From contig NC_135218.1 of the NCBI RefSeq assembly GCF_052324685.1, forward strand, positions 21,720,527 to 21,784,526: a DNA stretch of 64,000 nt. The letters run 5' to 3'. Position 1 is the stretch's first letter. Each line of letters opens with the position of its first letter. Shown piece by piece: positions 58,424-64,000 of this stretch. This DNA is from Brachyhypopomus gauderio. Taxonomy: Eukaryota > Chordata > Actinopteri > Gymnotiformes > Hypopomidae. The position numbers and the translations under genes were made by a program. The notes beneath the pieces are model-generated. The model saw only the letters and a program-made list of their open reading frames with translations, did no database searches and had not been told where the DNA came from.

Positions 58424-60338
58424 TACCGCTGCTCTCTGCCTTCATCCTGCGATCCTCTTGTCTTTTCCTCCTCTCCTCCACATCTGCTCTAATCCTCCAT
58501 TCCTTCAACCAGCTGAAAAACAAGATGTTGCAGAATGTCATTAACATTTAACATTATGAATTATTAAATGTGCCTATACATCTATTTCTTTCTGAAAATC
58601 ATTTTTCAGAGGATTAAGAGCAGATTTATATTAACATTTTGTATATGTATTTCTGTTAACAGCAAGAGATGGTAATAAACAGTGATTTTTGTCTTTTGGA
58701 AATGTTTGCCATCATGAGTGAGTTGGCTCACTGTGATCAGTTCATTCGAGTGAGAGCCATCGACAAGCTAACATAATAAATCAGGTGACAAAAATATCTG
58801 ACCCACTCACCCGTGAAGCTTCCTCACCGAGGCTGAATTGCCCATGACCTCACTGGAGTGGCAGGGCTGGTATTTCTCTGTCCAGAGCCCCTCGTCTTCC
58901 TGCCTCTCAGAAACCGGCAGCGGAGGCGTCTCGGAGGCGTCGGACGACACTGCCGGCTGCTTCTTCCGCCAGCTCATGCTCAGCCTGCTCTTACGAGGAC
59001 TGCTGGGATTTCCTGACGCGTCTACAGCGTCATGGTCCAGCTGCCGCCGTTTGGGAGGGCCTCCATCACTGTGACTCTGCACTTCCTGTTTCCTCTTCCC
59101 AGGGGCTGAGTGGCCCAGAGTGCTGGAGTCAAGTGCGTGATTAGTTATCCCTGTAAGAGAGTAGACACAGAACACAGACAAATGGTCACAAACTCCTCCT
59201 GGACCTTCAGCTCAAGCCAGAATCTCCATCCCCAAAAAAGCTCTTCATCCAGATGTTAATAAGGACTTCTCCTAATTATGGTTTGAACCAAACTTTGCAG
59301 GAAGGAACGCATCTCCACATAGCAGAAAGGGATCCCCTGTAGAGACAATTAAGCATACAAGCTAATAAGTTTGTCATGACTTGCTCTGCTCTCTCACGGC
59401 GACCAGCACCTTCCGTTTCAAAACCATTCTGTCGGTTCAGCAGTAGAGAGTAAACCCGGCGTGCTGGGAAGAAGCGGTTCTGAGCCTGGATCTGCCCCAA
59501 CAGCTCCTCACGGATCTGCTCCGAGAAGATCGCTCTCCTCCCCGTCCTCTGAGCACAAGAGAACAGGATAACAATAGCAAAGGAATCCAACCGATGGACA
59601 CACCGCATGCAACAACCCTCATGTGCGACATCAAAACCATTCTGTACTTACTTCTGTGTGGTTTCCCGAGGTGGTTGGCGATATTCTGATGGTCCTGATA
59701 TTTCCCGTCATGGCCGCTTTTGGTGGGTCACTCCTACCTTGGCCTCCCTGTTCGTTAACGCGGGTAATCACGTTAACCTGCTCAGACCCACATTCAGACA
59801 AACTCTCATCTCCGCAAAGATCAATTATGTCTGAAGCCACGGAGTCACCAATAGGCAGACACTGGGAACCGTTTGTGCTTTCATGGACGGACAGCTGCAG
59901 ATGAGGAGAGCGCAATGTCCTGGTGTTCATTTTAAGCGTACTTTGTTTTAGAGGTCTCCTCAAGGGTAAAGTATCGAGCTTTGGAGAGGAGCTTAGACAG
60001 TCCTTCGTTAGAGAACTCATGTTCTTGGTGCTCCTACTGGATGAACGCTTTACATCATTAATTGCGGATTCTGAACCAGCTTCTTCACAGCTAATGCAGA
60101 TCACATCAGAAGAACTGTAGGTGTCGGTCTTCTTGGTTATGACTGAAGAATTTCCGCAGCCCTGGGAACCACTGGACCGTCTAGACCCCTTTGTTCGTTT
60201 CAGTCTGTTGACTTTCAGCTGAACCGATCCGCTCTTCTCTAGGACCGTCTCACCTGTCGGTCTCTTGTCTGCACCAGTGAACCCTTGTGTGATGTGAGCA
60301 CTCTTGGGGGAGAGTGATTCTGCCTTATTCATGGCCAT
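54134..60338 (-). CDS. atad5: ATAD5 (ELG1-type PCNA unloader)
   Basis: Fourteen coding exons in phase: 60338-59652 (exon begins 60416), 59548-59398, 59150-58811, 58512-58427, 58164-58019, 57788-57623, 57352-57182, 57010-56868, 56559-56466, 56384-56320, 56207-56022, 55854-55031, 54699-54547, 54260-54134, total 1,112 aa (human about 1,844). Diagnostic parts: LWTEKYQP; Walker A GPIGVGKTAAVYACARELGF; VNSSSLRSGRLILSQLSEAT; PIP-like LTRFFKITG; Walker B LILFEEVDVIFD; RPVILTTSDPLFS (sensor 1 region); RGDIRRCILELELWARSGGG; LVSCSMDSLARFL; C-terminal RYLKDIRLALSRSTVQLLAS. With RFC2-5 it unloads PCNA after replication and recruits USP1-UAF1. The first ATG with good context in the first long exon (MAMNKAESLSPK) was chosen; the long N-terminal region of mammalian ATAD5 was not found. 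Exon 13's donor lies in a GT repeat. The 56207 acceptor is weak but fits the conserved spacing. Confidence 0.9.
55010..55030 (-). repeat. (CA)n tract forming the atad5 exon 13 donor
   Basis: In transcript sense exon 13 (ending 55031) is followed immediately by GTGTGTGTGTGTGT, so the 5' splice site itself is part of a UG repeat. Confidence 0.85.
58376..58422. repeat. (TATG)n(TG)n compound microsatellite
   Basis: About six TATG units followed by about eleven TG units, adjacent to the atad5 exon 5 donor (CA repeat in the transcript). Confidence 0.9.
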
Positions 60339-60824
60339 TTTCAAATATGTTTTAGGGAAGATCTCATTAACTGTGCCAGCATAATTACTCTGATTGCACC
60401 AAGCTATGCACAGCACCTGTTGCAAAAAATAAAAGTTAAATCAATACTTAGTTTTAACTTTTACAAATCCAACAATAGGCACTTATTTATCTTTAATGCT
60501 TTGAATTTTAATATTAGGTCACATTACAGAAATAAATGTCATCACTAAACCATTAATAGTTTGTATAATGACGTTCAAATAAAAACAATTTTCTTAATCC
60601 AACAGGTAATTTCAAACGAATGGTGCAGAATAATTAAACATATTACGACCTTGGTTTTAGTCTATTAATTAAAACGCTCTACATTTTTTTAAACTTACTA
60701 ATTAAAAGTCGGAGACGTGAAGGAATGTTTGGAAAAACCGCTGGGCCTTGTGTAAATGAACAATTTCAGCAGCAACAGTCGTTAAAAGGGCGATGACGGA
60801 ATGCGGATCTCGTTATGAACGTAC

Positions 60825-60920
60825 CGATGATCCGGCTGTGGCTCCGACTGAAACACGTGGACACACAGGATGTAAACGGCGGCCACAATATCCATTTGTA
60901 CCGTGACGCGGGCCTATATA
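60825..60920 (-). other. Probable atad5 non-coding exon 1
   Basis: A strong donor (ATCG|GTACGT, exon end 60825) lies 409 bp upstream of the first long exon. An ATG at 60895-60893 opens a short frame, but joined to the next exon it meets a stop within five codons. The exon is therefore more likely 5' UTR, with the short frame a possible upstream ORF. Confidence 0.45.
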
Positions 60921-61149
60921 TCTCCGTTTAACACCTCGAGACTCGTCAAAGACGGACACAACAACCCAGTTAATCTAGCTTTGTCTTTATCAAAAGTTCG
61001 TTTCAAGTGTTTCGTAACTTAACAGTACCGTTATAAATCTAGCCTCTCTGGGTTAAATGAATCCTACATTTGTGTTTGTAATCACTGCTCGGTGAGCCCA
61101 TCAAACATTACTCTGACGTTTCCACACCTTCCTGTTGCCGAGGGAAATC

Positions 61150-61215
61150 ACGATATTTGGCGCCACAGTCTCGCAACGCGACGGCCAATCAGAGCCCTGC
61201 TTTACAGTGACGTGT
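61150..61215 (-). promoter_or_regulatory. Candidate atad5 promoter elements (E2F, CCAAT, CRE-like)
   Basis: TTTGGCGCC at 61156-61164 fits the E2F consensus. CCAAT occurs at 61185-61189 (gccaatcag) and 'gtgacgtg' at about 61208-61215 resembles a CRE/ATF half. ATAD5 is a replication-fork gene, so E2F control would be expected; activity is inferred only. Confidence 0.45.
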
Positions 61216-61654
61216 TGTATTACCCGGCATAGCTGGCGGGTCTCGAGCCCAAATGAGTCACAGAAGTCAAACTGTTAAAATGAGACCGTTAATTTACACA
61301 ATTTACTGGGGGCAGTTGTCGTTAATCCGTTATTCACTGGGGAAATTAGCCCTAGTATTGAAAAGTACAATATCATCATCTAACCCTCCTGTCGTGTTCG
61401 GGTCAAATCTGACCGATTTACAACTTAAACCACTCATAAATATTGTGTTTTACATCTGATTGCTGCAAGGCCTTATGCCATCCTCCACACTGCACTGGAA
61501 CATATAAAAGTGATGATCATCTTTTTCATTGAATTTTGAGTGTTTTAAACCAATGTTTTACATCTGTGTTGTTGCCGGTCAAGCGTGACCATCACAGGAA
61601 GTGAATGGGTATTCAGAATATATTCATCTATGAGACAGAAAACATCCCCATACA

Positions 61655-62203
61655 CACTCACACACACACTCACACACACACCTACACACACAGACACACA
61701 CCTACACACACAGACACACACAGACACACACACACACACACACCCACAGACACACACCTACACACACACACACACACACTCGCTCTCTCACACACACACA
61801 CGCACACCTATACAGACACCTAAACACACACACACACACACCTACACACACACACCTAAACACACACAGACACACACACACACCTATACACACAGACACT
61901 CGCTCACTCACACACACCTACACACACACATACACACACACCTACACACACAGACACACACACACATGTTATGCCTATGTTTGCAAGGCCCCTCTGATCT
62001 CAATCAATCAAAGTTTATTTGTATAGCGCTTTTCACAACACATGATCTGAGTGTGAGATGCCACTCATGTGCATGAATTCACACACACACACACCTACAC
62101 ACACAGACACACACACAGACACACATACACACACACCTACAGACACAGACACACACACGTTATGCCTATGTTTGCAAGGCACACTCTGATCTGAGTGTGA
62201 TGA

Positions 62204-62242
<39 letters not shown>

Positions 62243-62580
62243 CACACACAGACACACACACACCTACAGACACAGACACACACACATGTTATGCCTATGT
62301 TTGCAAGGCACACTCTGATCTGAGTGTGATGAATTCACACACACACACTCACTCACACACCTACACACACACCTAAACACACACAGACACACACACACCT
62401 AAACACACACAGACACACACACACTCACTCACTCACACACACACACACCTACACACACAGACACACCTACACACACACCTACAGACACAGACACACACAC
62501 ATGTTATGCCTATGTTTGCAAGGCACACTCTGATCTGAGTGTGACATGCCACTCATGTGCATGAATTCACATGCGCGCGT

Positions 62581-62626
<46 letters not shown>

Positions 62627-62822
62627 ACACACAGACACACACACACACTCTCACTCACACACCTACACACACACACACACACACACACACCTAAACACAC
62701 ACAGACACGCACACACTCACTCACACACACACACCTACACACACACCTACACACACAGACACACACAGACACACACACACACACACAGACACACCTACAC
62801 ACACACCTACAGACACACACAC
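61655..62822. repeat. CA-rich minisatellite with a complex unit
   Basis: The phrase 'tgttatgcctatgtttgcaa' or its 'cgttatgcc' variant recurs at about 61968, 62159, 62288, 62501 and 62822, each time preceded by (CA)n/cctacacac/cagacacac variants. The first four copies are followed by 'ctctgatctgagtgtga' (interrupted in copy 1). Units run about 130-320 bp. Long His-Thr frames on both strands are artefacts. Confidence 0.9.
62001..62042 (-). mobile_element. 42-bp L2 LINE tail insertion
   Basis: 'caatcaatcaaagtttattt' plus 'gtatagcgcttttcacaaca' is the reverse complement of the L2 3' terminus. It is flanked by identical TGATCT at 61995-62000 and 62043-62048, so it is a complete, extremely 5'-truncated retrotransposition event within one minisatellite unit. 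Confidence 0.85.
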
Positions 62823-62940
62823 GTTATGCCTATATTTGCAAGGTGGTGAAAATTTTTTTTGTGTGTTAAAACAGACCGGTCTCTGAAGACCGGGAACACT
62901 AAAGTAAAAAACGTGAGGTCAACAAAACCGAAGGGCTAAA

Positions 62941-64000
62941 GGACACGATTAAACGCAGGTTCTAAAAGGTAAGGCCTATAGGAGAGATAGTATTCTTATA
63001 TCTTACTTATACCTCAGAGATAAAACTCAATTTTTTTAGACACTTGCTATTGACCGGCAGTTTCAATTCATGCGGTTACCCAACATAGCCACAAACGGCC
63101 CCTTCTATGTAGACTTCTATGTAATTTGTCGACCAGATGACTTAACATGGTTTAAGTTTTCCTTCGCCTATTCATTAAACAATTAGCTAGTAGTAACAGT
63201 GCAGACTGAAGCAATTTGTATTAATGAGAAAAAAAAAACAATTTAAGCAAAAACAAAGACTTATTAAAGTTCCAAAACCATTTGGCATTTTTTCAATGAA
63301 ATTAGTCAAGATTTTAATTTGTCATATATTTTCATGTTACAGGGAAACCTATGGAATTTTGCAAAATGAACAAATTGAAATATACACTGTATATTGAAAG
63401 GGAAAAGGAGGGGGGGCTGTATTTCATACACTTTGGCATTTCATATACTATAACATGTTCACCGTAGCCATTAATATACTGGTTCAAAGTCCAAACCAGA
63501 TTCCAAGGTCTGGAAAACTATTCTATGTGTGTTCAGCTGTTTTGGAGAAATAAACCGGCCAGAGAGGGTTTGCAATGGTCCCTCTAGGCTTTCTTCCTTC
63601 CTCATTCACTCGTTGGTTCTCAAAAGCAGTCCGATTTTGCAACAAAACGTTTAAATCAAGTGTGCCTTTACCCTATCAAGGCGGGCCAGGGGAGCAAGCT
63701 TGATCAAGCTTGAACACGTACAATATTGCTGATTAATTAATAATGCTGAGACAACGTAGGAAAAGTGCCACACTCCAAGGAAAAGTCACTACACTCCACA
63801 AGCATGGACTATGGAAGCATCTGCAGGATGGGTCTTGGTGACTGCAGTTATCCAGAAGAACTGCACTCGATTGCTGATCTAGAACTATGCAGAGTTGATG
63901 GATGAGCTTGATGCAACCCAGTCAAAAACAGATCAGGAACCGTCCATTGACCGGCTTGACATATGGAGGAAAAAAAAATTTGGAGCCATCAGCTCTTGAA
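62941..64000. other. Nothing recognised
   Basis: No exon, transposon end or RNA gene was recognised on either strand. The sequence is AT-rich with a short poly-A stretch at 63231-63239. Confidence 0.4.

Larger units (their letters stand above)
61381..62940. mobile_element. TTAA/piggyBac-like non-autonomous transposon expanded by a minisatellite
   Basis: The left end taaccctcctgtcgtgttcg (61381-61400) and right end (reverse complement begins tttagcccttcggttttgtt, 62940-62921) resemble the termini of common fish TTAA-type elements; the classification is inference from the end sequence. No transposase is present. The middle (61655-62822) is filled with CA-rich repeats. Confidence 0.5.

Noticed and set aside
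60825-60895. ATG at 60895 as the atad5 start codon
   Set aside because: Joined to the next exon in the only available splice pattern it hits a stop within five codons; more likely an upstream ORF in a 5' UTR exon.
61655-62822. CRISPR-like array
   Set aside because: Eukaryotic CA-rich minisatellite; units vary in length and have no repeat-spacer structure or cas genes.

Overview
This window is vertebrate nuclear DNA, almost certainly from a ray-finned (teleost) fish. The genes are split by GT-AG introns, (CA)n/(TG)n microsatellites are very dense, and the repeats are the usual fish mix: L2-type LINEs with an 'aagcgctatataaataaa' tail, tRNA-derived SINEs, Tc1, hAT and TTAA-type DNA transposons, and a solo LTR. 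The species cannot be named from the sequence. Gene content matches human 17q11.2 (RHBDL3, ZNF207, RHOT1, RNF135, TEFM, ATAD5), with a CD7-like immune receptor gene added.

Layout, left to right. 1-8,832 (+): the last three coding exons of rhbdl3 (rhomboid protease); the introns hold a palindromic DNA transposon, an L2 relic and a decayed Ty3-type retrotransposon. 11,421-15,248 (+): complete 10-exon znf207 (BuGZ, spindle/BUB3 factor). 18,397-21,602 (+): four-exon CD7-like receptor. 23,302-46,082 (-): complete 19-exon rhot1 (Miro1, outer mitochondrial membrane GTPase), whose introns carry most of the transposons, including three-level nested insertions. 46,927-47,505 (-): SPRY-domain relic resembling RNF135. 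48-50.2 kb: decayed LINE sequence. 51,039-52,508 (+): complete four-exon tefm (mitochondrial transcription elongation factor). 54,134-60,416 (-): atad5 (PCNA unloader), apparently short at the N-terminus. 61,381-62,940: TTAA-type transposon swollen by a CA-rich minisatellite. 62,941-64,000: nothing recognised.

The exon models were built by hand from splice sites and reading phase. Coding lengths came out divisible by three for znf207 (420 aa), CD7-like (228 aa), rhot1 (619 aa), tefm (359 aa) and atad5 (1,112 aa), which supports the junctions. The genes are ordinary nuclear genes, not an operon. Functional links are loose: rhot1 and tefm both serve mitochondria, and znf207 and atad5 both protect genome stability.

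No clearly undescribed biological system was found. The points most worth checking are the CD7-like gene at an apparent micro-inversion boundary, the short atad5 N-terminus, UG-repeat tracts touching splice sites in three genes, the RNF135 relic broken by a 13-bp repeat, and several well-preserved records of nested transposition.
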